From assembly GCF_003122215.1 (NCBI RefSeq), contig NZ_QEYD01000015.1, positions 1 to 64,000 of the forward strand: DNA of 64,000 nucleotides, written 5' to 3'. The DNA comes from Pararhodobacter marinus (GTDB lineage: Bacteria; Pseudomonadota; Alphaproteobacteria; Rhodobacterales; Rhodobacteraceae). The notes beneath the pieces were generated by a model. It had not been told where the DNA came from and ran no database searches. It saw nothing but the letters and a program-made list of their open reading frames with translations. Positions 51,464 through 60,336 of the stretch are shown piece after piece. The first letter of the stretch is position 1; each line of letters opens with the position of its first letter. A program made the translations under genes and the position numbers.

Positions 51464-52186
51464 ATGCCCGAACCCCGCCTTCCCGATGCCCCCGCTTTGC
51501 CGCCGCTGACCGGGCTGACCCGCCCCGCGCCCGGGTTTGCCTGCCCCCCTCGGCTGATGCTTCTGGTCGAGGACAGCCGCGTCGCCGCCGAGGCGGTGCG
51601 CCTGATCTGCCGTCGCATCGGCATCCGCCTGCGCCGCGCCGAATCGCTGGCCCACGCGGCGATGCATCTGCGCGTCTACCGGCCCGATATCGTGCTGGTC
51701 GATCCGGGCCTGCCCGACGGGTCGGGGCTGGACCTGATCGCGCGGCTGGCCTCGGCGCGGATGCGGCCCTCGCGGCTGGTCGGTGTCAGCGGGGACGCGG
51801 CGATGGAAGGGCCGGTCATGGCGGCGGGCGCGGATGCGTTCCTGCTCAAGCCGGTGAGCGTGGCGCAGCATCTGGCGGCGATGACCGGCGAGCTTGCGCC
51901 GCGGCTGGCGGCGCAGGACGGGGTCGAGGAGGACGGCCTGCCCACGCGCAATGCCGGCGCCGATCCGCTGGCGCTGCGCGACGATCTGCGCCGGGTGCGC
52001 GACCTTCTGGCCGAGGGCGCGGATCCGGCGAGGCTGCGTTACGCGGGACAATTCCTGGCCTCGGTCGCGCAGGCATTGCCCGATCGCGGGCTGGCCCACG
52101 CCGCCCTGTCCGCATCGCGCGACGGCGACAGCGCGCGGATCCGCGCGCTGGTGACCCGGACCGAAGGCGAGAGCGCCGCGTTCTGA
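51464..52186 (+). CDS. Response regulator (receiver domain with unusual C-terminal region)
   Basis: A 240-residue protein. The receiver domain is at about 30-150: acidic pair in LLVEDSRVAAEAV, phospho-acceptor Asp in IVLVDPGLPDGSG, Thr/Ser switch in GVSGDAA and Lys in FLLKPVS. The C-terminal about 85 residues have no DNA-binding motif and look helical (DDLRRVRDLLAEG...), so it is probably a stand-alone or phosphotransfer-type regulator. No kinase is adjacent. The ATG has CAGCAGGTGCCCG upstream. The 256 bp that follow (52187-52442) hold nothing recognisable. Confidence 0.85.
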   Translation: MPEPRLPDAPALPPLTGLTRPAPGFACPPRLMLLVEDSRVAAEAVRLICRRIGIRLRRAESLAHAAMHLRVYRPDIVLVDPGLPDGSGLDLIARLASARMRPSRLVGVSGDAAMEGPVMAAGADAFLLKPVSVAQHLAAMTGELAPRLAAQDGVEEDGLPTRNAGADPLALRDDLRRVRDLLAEGADPARLRYAGQFLASVAQALPDRGLAHAALSASRDGDSARIRALVTRTEGESAAF

Positions 52187-52442
52187 CGGGGTGATCTGCG
52201 GGGCGTCGCGGGGTCCCCGCCGGAAAGACGGGACCGAGGCGCGAGGCGGATATTCCGGGATCTTCTGGGACGGACGATGCGCCGACAGGCGCGCTAACGG
52301 GGGGCGCGGCGCTGTGCAATGGCGTCACGGCCCGGCTCGGTCGCCTGCAGAACCGGCGGACCGGGCGGGAAAAAGCCAAAGGCGATAGTCGCGGGCACCG
52401 ACCGACAGACACGCCCCGGTTCGGCGCCCCTGCCCGTCGCCT

Positions 52443-53231
52443 TTATTCCTCGTCCTGCGGATCGGGCAGCGGGTCGCTGCGTGGATCGTCGTCCGCTTGG
52501 TCCGGCCGGCCGCGGAAGCCCAGCGCGACCACGTATTTCTCGGAGCTGTCGGCACGGCTGGCGGGCGGTTTGACGTTGTGCACCTTGGTGAAGTTCTGCT
52601 TGAGAAGCTGCTGCAGCTCGCCCTCGGCCCCGCCGGCGAGCACCTTGGCCACGAAGGTGCCGCCCTCGGACAGCACGTCGAAGGCGAAATGCGCCGCGTG
52701 TTCGCACAACGCCATGATGCGCAGGTGGTCGGTCTGCTTGTGCCCCGAGGCCGAGGCCGCCATGTCCGACATCACCACGTCCGCCTGCCCCGCAAGCCAG
52801 CCCTTCACCTTGTCGTCCGCGCCATCCTCGAGGAAATCGAGCACATAAGCCTCGGCCCCGGCGAGCGGCTCGACCTCTTGCAGGTCGACGCCCAGCACCG
52901 TGCCCACGCGCTTGCCCTTCTTCTCGCCCAGCGCGTTGACGCGCACCACCGCGACCTGCAGCCAGCCGCCGGGCGCGCAGCCCAGATCGACGACCCGCGC
53001 GCCGGGGACGAGGAAGCGGAACTTGTCGTCGAGTTCCAGAAGCTTGAAGGCCGCGCGGCCGCGATAGCCCTCGCGCCGCGCGCGGGCGACATAGGGATCG
53101 TTGAGCTGCCGCTCCAGCCAGCGGGTCGAGCTGAGCCGCCGTCCCTTGGCGGTCTTCACCTTGACCTTCAGGTCGCGCTGCCCGCGCCCCGAGGTGTTCT
53201 TCGTGCCGCCCTTCGATGGGGGTTTCGCCAT
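52443..53231 (-). CDS. rlmE: 23S rRNA (uridine-2'-O)-methyltransferase RlmE
   Basis: SAM-dependent methyltransferase (FtsJ/RrmJ) that modifies U2552 of 23S rRNA. It has 262 residues. The SAM loop [14 protein letters not shown] is near residue 82; the K-D-K-E tetrad is in [25 protein letters not shown] and [10 protein letters not shown] basic Ser/Gly/Lys N-terminal tail and acidic C-terminal tail are additions typical of alphaproteobacterial RlmE. It starts 34 nt after gppA, forming an operon. Confidence 0.95.
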   Translation of the reverse strand: MAKPPSKGGTKNTSGRGQRDLKVKVKTAKGRRLSSTRWLERQLNDPYVARARREGYRGRAAFKLLELDDKFRFLVPGARVVDLGCAPGGWLQVAVVRVNALGEKKGKRVGTVLGVDLQEVEPLAGAEAYVLDFLEDGADDKVKGWLAGQADVVMSDMAASASGHKQTDHLRIMALCEHAAHFAFDVLSEGGTFVAKVLAGGAEGELQQLLKQNFTKVHNVKPPASRADSSEKYVVALGFRGRPDQADDDPRSDPLPDPQDEE

Positions 53232-53265
53232 GGCCCGTCCTTTCCCGATCCCAGAGGGTCCCGTG

Positions 53266-54417
53266 TCACAGGCGCGTCAGCACGCCGTCGCGCGTCATCT
53301 GCGCGTAGAGCAGCCCCTCGCGCAACCCGCGATCGGCCACCGACATCACATCGGTGGGCCAGACCCGCATCAGCGCCTGCAGAATGGCCGCGCCCGACAT
53401 GATCAGCCCGTGACGCTCGCGCCCGATGCGCGGATCGCTGCGCCGCCCTTCGGGGCCCAGCGCCAGGTAATCGCGGATCACCTTGTCGATCTGCGCCGAG
53501 GTCATCCGCAGCCCGTCGACCTTGTTGCGGTCATAGCGGCGCAGGCCCAGATACGAGGCCGCCACCGTCGTCACCGTCCCCGATGTGCCGATGATCTGGA
53601 ACCCGTCGCGCGGCGCGGGGTTCTGATAGGGCGAAAAATCGTGGAGCTGTTCCTCGAAATGCCAGGACATCAGCGCGAAGCGGGCGGCGTCGTCCTCGAC
53701 ATCGGTGAATTGCTCGCGCAGCGTCGCCACGCCCAGCGGCACGCTGATCCAGTCGACGACCCGCGCGGCGCCCTTGGCGCGCGGGTTCAAGGTCTCGGAC
53801 CGCAGGCCCAGCTTCACCGCCAGGATCGCCCGGCGGCGGTCTTCATGCGGCACGTCGGCGAGGTCGATCCACACAAGCTCGGTCGAGCCGCCGCCGATAT
53901 CGATGACCAGCAATTGCTCGGTCTCCGAGGCGACCAGCGGCGCGCAGGAGATGACGGCGAGCCGCGCCTCTTCCTCGGCCGGGATGATTTCCAGCCTCAG
54001 GCCGGTCTCGCGCTGGATCTTGCGGATGAACTCGGCCGAGTTGCGCGCCCGCCGGCAGGCTTCGGTCGCCACCAGCCGCATGTTCGACACCGAATGATCG
54101 TCGAGCTTGCGGCGGCAGATCCTGAGCGCCTGCACGGTGCGCGCCATCGGCCCGTGACCCAGCCGCCCGGTGCTTTCCAGCCCCGTGCCCAGCTCGACCG
54201 CACGCGAGAAACTGTCCACCACTTCGAATTGCGCGCCTTTGGGCCGCGCAATGAGCATGCGACAGGAATTGGTCCCCAGATCGAGGGCCGCGTACAACCC
54301 CTTCTCGCCGGACCCTGTTTGGCGCTTCGGCTCTTGTCCGCCCGGAAACCGCGCACGCTTTGGCGGTCTCGACGTTCTCGGATGCGCCGCCGCGCCTGCG
54401 GGACGCTCGGGCGTCAT
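53266..54417 (-). CDS. Ppx/GppA exopolyphosphatase/guanosine pentaphosphatase family
   Basis: A 383-residue protein of the ASKHA superfamily. [16 protein letters not shown] is the phosphate-1 loop (about residue 45), [12 protein letters not shown] carries the catalytic Glu region, [13 protein letters not shown] is phosphate-2, and [16 protein letters not shown] follows. It hydrolyses polyphosphate or pppGpp; which is not predictable. The first about 38 residues are a basic extension without homology. Cotranscribed with rlmE. Confidence 0.92.
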   Translation of the reverse strand: MTPERPAGAAAHPRTSRPPKRARFPGGQEPKRQTGSGEKGLYAALDLGTNSCRMLIARPKGAQFEVVDSFSRAVELGTGLESTGRLGHGPMARTVQALRICRRKLDDHSVSNMRLVATEACRRARNSAEFIRKIQRETGLRLEIIPAEEEARLAVISCAPLVASETEQLLVIDIGGGSTELVWIDLADVPHEDRRRAILAVKLGLRSETLNPRAKGAARVVDWISVPLGVATLREQFTDVEDDAARFALMSWHFEEQLHDFSPYQNPAPRDGFQIIGTSGTVTTVAASYLGLRRYDRNKVDGLRMTSAQIDKVIRDYLALGPEGRRSDPRIGRERHGLIMSGAAILQALMRVWPTDVMSVADRGLREGLLYAQMTRDGVLTRL

Positions 54418-54737
54418 GGCCGCCCTCCATTTCGTGTTGATCCGACCTTATTGCGCACAGCCCTCCGGCGCAAGCGGCTTGCATCCGCAACGACGCCCCG
54501 GATGCCCCCGGAATCGCCCTGTATCCCCATGGAACTGACGGCTTTTTCCGTGGCGTCAACGCCTTCGGAAAGGCGATACCGAGGACCGGAAACACGCTGG
54601 GATTGCACAATCGCGTGCGCGTGCGCGGGCAGCTGTTTGTCGGGGCCCGGCACCGCGCTATATTCAGGTCAAACGCCGTGGCCCTGCGCGGCACACCTCG
54701 CCTGCTTCTTCGTCATCCGCTCTTTGCCGGAGGTCCC

Positions 54738-55439
54738 ATGCGCCATCATATCGCTCCCCTGATCGCCACGGCCCTGTTCGCAGGGCTGCCTTTGACGGCC
54801 GCGCAAGCGACGGGTCCGGTCACGGTCTATGAAACGCCCGCCGAGATCGTCAGCCCGCCCATGGCCCGCGCCTATGACTGGTCCGGCGGCTCTATCGGGT
54901 TGCGCGTCGGGGCATCCTTTGGCGAGAATTTCTGGGGTGAGCGCGGGCTCGGCCTGGCCAGCACGCCGGGCGACTGGGACGGCACGCCGTTCGGCCTGAG
55001 CGCGGGCTATGACCTGCAAAGCGGCGGTTTGGTCTATGGCGCGGCCATCGATTATACCGGCGGCGAGTTGATCGCGGGCTCGACCGGCAATGCGGGCTTC
55101 GGCTGCGCCGGCGGCACCTGCGAGACGCGGGTCGACAACCAGTTGGCGATCCGAGGCCGCGTTGGCGTCGCGATGGACCGGACGCTGTTCTACGCCACAG
55201 CAGGTCTTGCCAGCGGCGAGGCGCGCGGGCAGGCCGTCGTGACCAACGGATCGGACCGGCTGATCGGCTGGACGGCGGGTCTGGGCGTCGAGCACGCGCT
55301 GAGCGACAATTTCTCGGTCAATCTGGAATATCTCTATACGGATCTGGGCCGGCTGGAATTGCCGAATGCCTGCGCGACCGATTGCTACACGGATGTGGAT
55401 TACGGCACGTTGCGGGTGGGCGCACAGTTCCGGTTCTGA
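54738..55439 (+). CDS. Outer-membrane beta-barrel protein (Omp25/31-like), copy 1
   Basis: A 233-residue precursor. Signal peptide MRHHIAPLIATALFAGLPLTAAQA, then a PVTVYETPAEIVSPP linker and an eight-strand barrel with alternating patterns (YDWSGGSIGLRVG...; GLVYGAAIDYTGG) ending in a terminal Phe (GAQFRF). Two cysteine pairs could form loops. The ribosome binding site GGAGGTCCC precedes the ATG. It is paralogous to the next gene. The 320 bp to gppA upstream show no gene; they contain the promoter. Confidence 0.9.
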   Translation: MRHHIAPLIATALFAGLPLTAAQATGPVTVYETPAEIVSPPMARAYDWSGGSIGLRVGASFGENFWGERGLGLASTPGDWDGTPFGLSAGYDLQSGGLVYGAAIDYTGGELIAGSTGNAGFGCAGGTCETRVDNQLAIRGRVGVAMDRTLFYATAGLASGEARGQAVVTNGSDRLIGWTAGLGVEHALSDNFSVNLEYLYTDLGRLELPNACATDCYTDVDYGTLRVGAQFRF

Positions 55440-55719
55440 CATCGCCTCGCCTTGGCTCTGCCCTGTTGAAACGCTGACACCCCGCTCCCTTTGCGCGCGG
55501 CCAACCAGTCCGCTGCGACGCAGCATCGGACCAGTTGCGTTTTCAAGTCCCTGCCCGATCACGACCGCGTGGCATTCAGGGCCTGAGCGACAAGGCGCCA
55601 AGCGGAACACCGCGCGCGGACCGGCCCGACACAAAATCGGGGGAACCTCTCGGCGATAAACGCGTTATCTGGCCATACACGAAGCCAACGTGCTTCAGGG
55701 AAACGACGGGAGTAATCCG

Positions 55720-56385
55720 ATGAAAACCCTTATTGCTACTGCTGCGGCCGCGACGGCTGCCACCTCGATCCTCGCCACCACCGCGCTCGCTTCGGGCCCG
55801 GTCGCGCCGCAACCGTATGTTCCGCCGGTTGTCGCTGCTCCTGTGGCTTCCTACGACTGGACCGGCGCCTATGTCGGTGGCGGTCTGACCTATGGCCGGA
55901 TGGGCATGGATACCAACGGCGCTCTGCCCAGCTACCCGGATGCGACGGGCCTCGGCCTCAGCGCCATCGGCGGCTACAACTGGCAGAGCGGCAACATGGT
56001 CTATGGTGCCGAAGTCGCGCTCGACTTCTCGGAGCGTGACGGCACGGGCGATTGCGGCATTGCCGGCAACACCTGCGAAAGCTTCGCCAACCACCAGGCC
56101 TCGATCCGGGGTCGCGTGGGTTACGCGATGGGCTCGTCGCTGATGTTCGCGACGCTGGGTTATGCCACCGATTCGCGCAGCGTCACCACCACGGGCTTCG
56201 GCTCGGACGGCGCGCGCTATAACGGCGCCGTGGTCGGCGTCGGCTATGAGCAGGCCATCGCTGGCGGCGACTGGACCGTTCGCGGCGACCTGGAATACTA
56301 TTTCTATGGCGACGAGACGTTGAACGGCGTCACCACCAACGGCGATTCGAGCCTGGTGCGTCTGTCGGTGATGCGCCGCTTCTGA
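55720..56385 (+). CDS. Outer-membrane beta-barrel protein, copy 2 (paralogue)
   Basis: A 221-residue precursor with signal MKTLIATAAAATAATSILATTALA, a Pro/Val linker and a barrel ending SVMRRF. Shares YDWTGAYVGGGLTYG, GYNWQSGNMVYGAEVALDF and NHQASIRGRVGYAMG with copy 1 in the same order, so the two arose by duplication. The 280-bp gap between them has no gene. A strong terminator follows. Ribosome binding site GACGGGAGTAATCC. Confidence 0.9.
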   Translation: MKTLIATAAAATAATSILATTALASGPVAPQPYVPPVVAAPVASYDWTGAYVGGGLTYGRMGMDTNGALPSYPDATGLGLSAIGGYNWQSGNMVYGAEVALDFSERDGTGDCGIAGNTCESFANHQASIRGRVGYAMGSSLMFATLGYATDSRSVTTTGFGSDGARYNGAVVGVGYEQAIAGGDWTVRGDLEYYFYGDETLNGVTTNGDSSLVRLSVMRRF

Positions 56386-56415
56386 TCGGCCGCCGACCCG
56401 TTGCAACAGTGACAG

Positions 56416-56446
56416 ATGCCCGCCCCGGTCCGTCCGGGGCGGGCAT
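56416..56446 (+). terminator. Terminator of beta-barrel copy 2
   Basis: A perfect 13-bp stem ATGCCCGCCCCGG/CCGGGGCGGGCAT with 5-nt loop TCCGT, 31 nt past the stop. The tail TGTCG is not U-rich. Confidence 0.75.
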
Positions 56447-56499
56447 TGTCGTATCCGGGGTCGTCTGCGGGTCGCGTTCCTGTCCGGCTCACATTGATG

Positions 56500-56514
56500 G
56501 TGAAAATTATTCAC
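56500..56514 (+). promoter_or_regulatory. MetR-type box upstream of the methionine/folate operon
   Basis: GTGAA-AATTA-TTCAC holds a perfect TGAA-N5-TTCA core (56501-56513), the binding consensus of the LysR-type methionine regulator MetR, and satisfies T-N11-A. It lies 169-183 nt upstream of the first gene of the operon. No other copy was seen in front of other methionine genes in the window. Confidence 0.6.
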
Positions 56515-56682
56515 GGACCTGCCGGTGGCCAGCCCGCATCCCCGAGGGTAACAATCGGGTCGCAACTCATCGCGTAGCGGTCGAAAACGGTGCGGTGAGT
56601 GCAGCGGATTCCGGCGACAAGGCGGAACCTTCGTCCCCTGGCCCCTGGGGCCTTCGCACTGGATCTGAGAAAGGATCTCGGC

Positions 56683-57003
56683 ATGACCGACGCGCCCGTC
56701 CATCCCGTCACCATCGTCTTCTGGCGCGATATTCCCGCGCAGGTCATCGTCGGCAAGGGCCGGCGCGGCGCCAAGGTGCAATTGTCCGAACGCTTCGAAC
56801 AGGCCATCGACCGCTGCGCGATGAAGGTCGGCGCGCGCGACACCGATTCCTATCTGGCCGAATGGCGCAAAGCCGACCCCTATGATGTCGCTGGCGAACA
56901 GGAACAGGTCGCCCGCGCCGAGGCCCAGCGGCTGGAAGAAACCTATGACGGCGACAGGATCAAGGCGCTGATCGCCAATGACGGGTGGGACGCGCGTGGC
57001 TAA
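56683..57003 (+). CDS. Virulence_fact-domain protein (PF13769-like), first gene of methionine/folate operon
   Basis: A 106-residue cytoplasmic protein. It starts MTDAPVHPVTIVFWRDIPAQVIVGKGRRGAKVQLSERF; the IVFWRDIPAQV segment and SERFEQAIDRCAMKVG are the domain's conserved parts. The name comes from a Dichelobacter locus and tells nothing about function. It precedes an MTHFR-like gene by 16 nt, the usual Rhodobacterales arrangement, so a role in methyl-folate or methionine metabolism is likely but unproven. The start at 56683 follows GAGAAAGGATC. Confidence 0.85.
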   Translation: MTDAPVHPVTIVFWRDIPAQVIVGKGRRGAKVQLSERFEQAIDRCAMKVGARDTDSYLAEWRKADPYDVAGEQEQVARAEAQRLEETYDGDRIKALIANDGWDARG

Positions 57004-57019
57004 TCTCTGGGAGAAACTG

Positions 57020-57934
57020 ATGGCTCTGTTCCCCTTCGGCCGCAAGGCTGCCCCCTCGGCCTCGGGTTCGGCCGCTCTCGAGCATTTCCTCGATGGCTTC
57101 TCCATCGAAGTGATGCCGCGCACCGCCGAGAAGGTCGAGGATTTCCGCGCCCTGCTGCCCGCCGGCACGCGCGTCTACATCGCCCATATCGAAGGCACCC
57201 CGATCGAGGACATGGTCGCGACCGCGAAGCGTCTGCGTGAAGAAGGCTTCGAGCCGATGCCGCATTTCCCCGCGCGCATCATCAAGGACAAGGCCACGCT
57301 GACCGACTGGGTCGCGCGCTATCAGGGCGAAGCGGCGGTCAAGCAGGCGCTGATGCTGGCGGGCGGCGTGGCCCAACCGCATGGCGATTACCATTCCTCG
57401 ATGCAGCTTCTGGAATCGGGCGCGTTCGACGGGTTCGAGCGTCTGCACGTCGCCGGTCACCCCGAGGGCAACAAGGACATCGATCTGGACGGCACCGACA
57501 AGATGGTGATGGAAGCGGCGCTGTGGAAACAGGCGTTTTCCGAGCGCACCGATGCCAAGATGGCGATGGCCACGCAGTTCTGTTTCGATGCCGGTCCGGT
57601 GATCCGGTGGGTCGACGGTCTGCGCGAGGCGGGCGTGAACCTGCCCGTGCATATCGGCGTCGCCGGCCCTGCCAAGCTGCAGACGCTGATCAAGTTCGCC
57701 ATTGCCTGCGGCGTCGGCCCGTCGCTGAAGGTGCTGCAGAAACGCGCGATGGACGTGTCGAAGCTGCTGCTGCCTTACGAGCCCGACGAGTTCCTGACGC
57801 AACTGGCCGAACACAAGGCCGCGAACCCGGACTTCGGCATCGAGGCCGTGCACTTCTTCCCGCTGGGCGGCATCAAGACCAATGCCGAATGGACGCAACG
57901 CCACGGGCAACGCCCGGTCAGCGCCGCCGCCTGA
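57020..57934 (+). CDS. Methylenetetrahydrofolate reductase-like protein
   Basis: A 304-residue TIM-barrel protein of the MTHFR superfamily, which makes 5-methyl-THF for methionine synthesis. Glu in FSIEVMPRTAEKVEDF corresponds to the catalytic Glu of MetF; VAGHPEGNKD matches MetF's HPE motif; MATQFCFDAGPVIRW matches the TQFFFD folate-binding strand. It is divergent from E. coli MetF, so an alternative activity is possible. GGGAGAAACTG supports the ATG at 57020; a GTG at 56996 would overlap the upstream gene. Second gene of the operon. Confidence 0.85.
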   Translation: MALFPFGRKAAPSASGSAALEHFLDGFSIEVMPRTAEKVEDFRALLPAGTRVYIAHIEGTPIEDMVATAKRLREEGFEPMPHFPARIIKDKATLTDWVARYQGEAAVKQALMLAGGVAQPHGDYHSSMQLLESGAFDGFERLHVAGHPEGNKDIDLDGTDKMVMEAALWKQAFSERTDAKMAMATQFCFDAGPVIRWVDGLREAGVNLPVHIGVAGPAKLQTLIKFAIACGVGPSLKVLQKRAMDVSKLLLPYEPDEFLTQLAEHKAANPDFGIEAVHFFPLGGIKTNAEWTQRHGQRPVSAAA

Positions 57935-57946
57935 GGATTCCTGCCG

Positions 57947-58612
57947 ATGCCCCGCAGCGCGCTGCTCTTCGATCTTGACGGCACGATGCTGCATACCGAC
58001 CCCATCCATTTCACGATCTTCGTGGAATGGATGGCCGACCGTGGCATCGCCGTGGACGAAGCCTTTTACGCCACGCATGTGCATGGACGCGTGACCTCGG
58101 ACGTTTTCGCCGAGTTCCTGCCGGACGAGCGCGATCCCCACGCGCTGGCCAATGCCAAGGAAGCCGAGTTCCGCCGCCGCCTGCCCCGCCCCTATCCGGC
58201 GATGGCGGGGCTGCACGCGCTTCTCGACCGCGCGCAGGCGGCGGGGCACCCGCTGGCGGTGGTGACCAATGCCAACCCGCTCAATGCCGAGGCCATGCTG
58301 GCCGCGATCGGCGAACGGGCGCGCTTCGACGTGGTGATCAGCGGCGAGGAATGCGCCGCCGGAAAGCCTCACCCCGCGCCTTATCTTGCCGCGATGGACA
58401 GGCTGGACGTCGCTCCGGCCGCCTGCATCGCCTTCGAAGACAGCCCCTCGGGCATCCGCTCGGCGCGCGATGCCGGGGCCTATGTCATCGGCATCCGGTC
58501 CTCGCTGGACCATGCCGCCCTCGCAGCCGCCGGCGCCCATGCCAGCATCGACGATTTCAACGATCCCGCGCTCGATGAGCACCTTGCGCGCCCTGAAGGA
58601 GTTTTCCCATGA
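57947..58612 (+). CDS. HAD-family hydrolase, beta-phosphoglucomutase-like
   Basis: A 221-residue phosphatase. Motif I FDLDGTMLHTD near residue 9, motif II Thr in VVTNANPL, motif III Lys in CAAGKPHPAPY and motif IV EDSPSGIRSA; the cap is the alpha-helical C1 type. Located between the MTHFR-like and pterin-binding genes and coupled to the latter by ATGA, it is a regular member of this operon in Rhodobacterales as I recall, yet its substrate is unknown. Confidence 0.9.
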   Translation: MPRSALLFDLDGTMLHTDPIHFTIFVEWMADRGIAVDEAFYATHVHGRVTSDVFAEFLPDERDPHALANAKEAEFRRRLPRPYPAMAGLHALLDRAQAAGHPLAVVTNANPLNAEAMLAAIGERARFDVVISGEECAAGKPHPAPYLAAMDRLDVAPAACIAFEDSPSGIRSARDAGAYVIGIRSSLDHAALAAAGAHASIDDFNDPALDEHLARPEGVFP

Positions 58613-59589
58613 CCCGTACCGTCCTCGAATCCGCCACCAAGACGGTGGTGATCGGCTTTGACGAGCCGTTCTGCGTGATCGGCGAGCGCATCAACCCGAC
58701 CGGGCGCAAGAAACTGGCGGCCGAGCTGGAAATGGGCGATTTCTCGACCGTCGAGAAGGACGCGCTGGAACAGGTCGTCTGCGGCGCGACCGTGCTCGAC
58801 ATCAATTCGGGCGCCGTGTTCTCGAACAAGATGGCCGAAGACCCGCGCTACGCCGACAACAACTTCGTCGAGCCGCCGCTCATGGAACAGCTGGTGAAGA
58901 CCGTGCAGGCGATCACCGATGTGCCGCTCTGCATCGACAGCTCGGTCCCCGGCGCGCTGGAAGCGGGGCTTCAGGCCGCGAATGGCCGCCCGCTGCTGAA
59001 CTCGGTCACCGGCGAGGAAGAGCGGCTGGAACTGGTCCTGCCGCTGGTCAAGAAATACAACGTTCCGGTCGTGGCGATCTCGAACGACGATACCGGCATC
59101 TCGCAGGACCCCGATGTCCGCTTCGCCGTGGCCAAGAAGATCGTCGAGCGCGCCGCCGATTTCGGCATCCCCGCCCATGACATCGTCGTCGACCCGCTGG
59201 TCATGCCGATCGGCGCCATGGCGACCGCCGGGCATCAGGTCTTCGCGCTGGTCCGGCGCCTGCGCGACGAGCTGGGCGTGAACACAACCTGCGGCGCCTC
59301 GAACATCTCGTTCGGCCTGCCCAACCGCCACGGCATCAACGGCGCCTTCCTGCCGATGTCGATCGGCGCGGGCATGACCTCGGCGATCATGAACCCGGTG
59401 CGCAGCCAGGAAATGGAGGCGATCCGCGCCGCCAACCTCTTGATGAACCACGACCCGAACGGCGGCGAGTGGATCCGGCTGGCCAAGGTGCTCGAAGCGA
59501 TGAAGGACGGCGCCACCTTCGCCGAAGCCTCGACCGCGGCGAGCGCCAGCTCATCGGGCCGTCGCGGCGGCCGCCGGGGCCGCGGCTGA
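58609..59589 (+). CDS. Methyltetrahydrofolate:corrinoid methyltransferase, pterin-binding part of split MetH
   Basis: A 326-residue TIM barrel equivalent to the folate domain of MetH. The signatures IGERINPTGRKKL at the N-terminus, VLDINSGAVF, PLCIDSSVPGALEAGL, PLLNSVTGEE and GVNTTCGASNISFGLPNRH are all characteristic. It moves the methyl group of methyl-THF onto a corrinoid protein. The C-terminus is a Gly/Arg tail (SGRRGGRRGRG) similar to that of the homocysteine methyltransferase at 15471-16517. No corrinoid-binding gene is adjacent. Overlaps the HAD gene. Confidence 0.93.
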   Translation: MTRTVLESATKTVVIGFDEPFCVIGERINPTGRKKLAAELEMGDFSTVEKDALEQVVCGATVLDINSGAVFSNKMAEDPRYADNNFVEPPLMEQLVKTVQAITDVPLCIDSSVPGALEAGLQAANGRPLLNSVTGEEERLELVLPLVKKYNVPVVAISNDDTGISQDPDVRFAVAKKIVERAADFGIPAHDIVVDPLVMPIGAMATAGHQVFALVRRLRDELGVNTTCGASNISFGLPNRHGINGAFLPMSIGAGMTSAIMNPVRSQEMEAIRAANLLMNHDPNGGEWIRLAKVLEAMKDGATFAEASTAASASSSGRRGGRRGRG

Positions 59590-59613
59590 TCCAGCCGTCT
59601 TCCGCTGACGATG

Positions 59614-59637
59614 ACGGGCGCCCCCGGGGGCGCCCGT
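59614..59637 (+). terminator. Terminator of the methionine/folate operon
   Basis: A perfect inverted repeat ACGGGCGCCCCC/GGGGGCGCCCGT followed by TTCCGTT, 25 nt past the stop codon. Confidence 0.7.
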
Positions 59638-59800
59638 TTCCGTTCCGCCGGGGGCGCCTCTGCCCGCCACAGAGCCGCCTGGCGGGCAAGCCCGGCCAGA
59701 GCCGGAAACAGGGCTGCGTTTTGCCCGCATGGCGTTAGGATAGCGGGGCGGCGGGCCGGTTCGCGCCCTGGATGGCGCCGACCTGTTCAGCCGCGCGGCC

Positions 59801-59814
59801 TTGACGCAGATCAA
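59801..59814 (+). promoter_or_regulatory. FNR/FnrL-type box and class II promoter for usp
   Basis: TTGACGCAGATCAA matches TTGAT-N4-ATCAA with one mismatch. A -10-like TAGAGT at 59837-59842 would place the transcription start near 59849, exactly 41.5 bp from the box centre, the classic activating position. Confidence 0.75.
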
Positions 59815-59871
59815 CGCAGGCCCCCGCGCCCCGGGCTAGAGTCTAGGCCGATGCGAACAGGAGGATACACC

Positions 59872-60282
59872 ATGTACAAGCATATCATCGTCGCCGTCGA
59901 TCTGAGCCATGGCGATGCCGGCAAGGCACTGATCCAGAAAGCTGTCCAGCTTCTGGACGAGGGCGGGACGATCCGCCTTTTGCATGTGCTCGAAGACGTG
60001 CCCAGCTACATCGCTGCCGAATTGCCGCGGGATCTGAACGACCGGCGCAAGGCCGAGGTCAAGGTCGAGCTGAACCTGCTGGCCGAGGGCGTCCCCGCGA
60101 CGGTCGAGCCGGAAATTCGCACCGGCGCGGCGTCGGGGCAGATCCTGCAATGCGCGGAAGACACGAAAGCCGACCTGATCATGATCGCCTCGCACCACCC
60201 GAATCTGAGCGATTATTTCATCGGCTCGACCGCCGCGCGCGTCGTGCGCCACGCGCAATGCTCGGTGCTGATCTCGCGCTGA
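59872..60282 (+). CDS. Universal stress protein (UspF/UspA family)
   Basis: A 136-residue protein of the Usp fold. MYKHIIVAVDLSHGDAG at the start; the ATP-binding C-terminal motif is present as GSTAARVVRHAQCSVL (G-S-T-A...V-x5-C-S-V-L). A GTIRLLHVLEDVP strand follows the first helix. The ribosome binding site is AGGAGGATACACC. An FNR-type site upstream suggests induction at low oxygen. Single gene with its own terminator. Confidence 0.93.
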   Translation: MYKHIIVAVDLSHGDAGKALIQKAVQLLDEGGTIRLLHVLEDVPSYIAAELPRDLNDRRKAEVKVELNLLAEGVPATVEPEIRTGAASGQILQCAEDTKADLIMIASHHPNLSDYFIGSTAARVVRHAQCSVLISR

Positions 60283-60308
60283 GCGACGCGCAGCGCGGAA
60301 CAACGGGC

Positions 60309-60334
60309 GGGCCGGGGGAAACCCCGGCCCTTTT
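60309..60334 (+). terminator. usp terminator
   Basis: Stem GGGCCGGGG/CCCCGGCCC with a 4-nt loop (GAAA) followed by TTTT, 26 nt past the stop. Confidence 0.85.
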
Positions 60335-60336
60335 CG

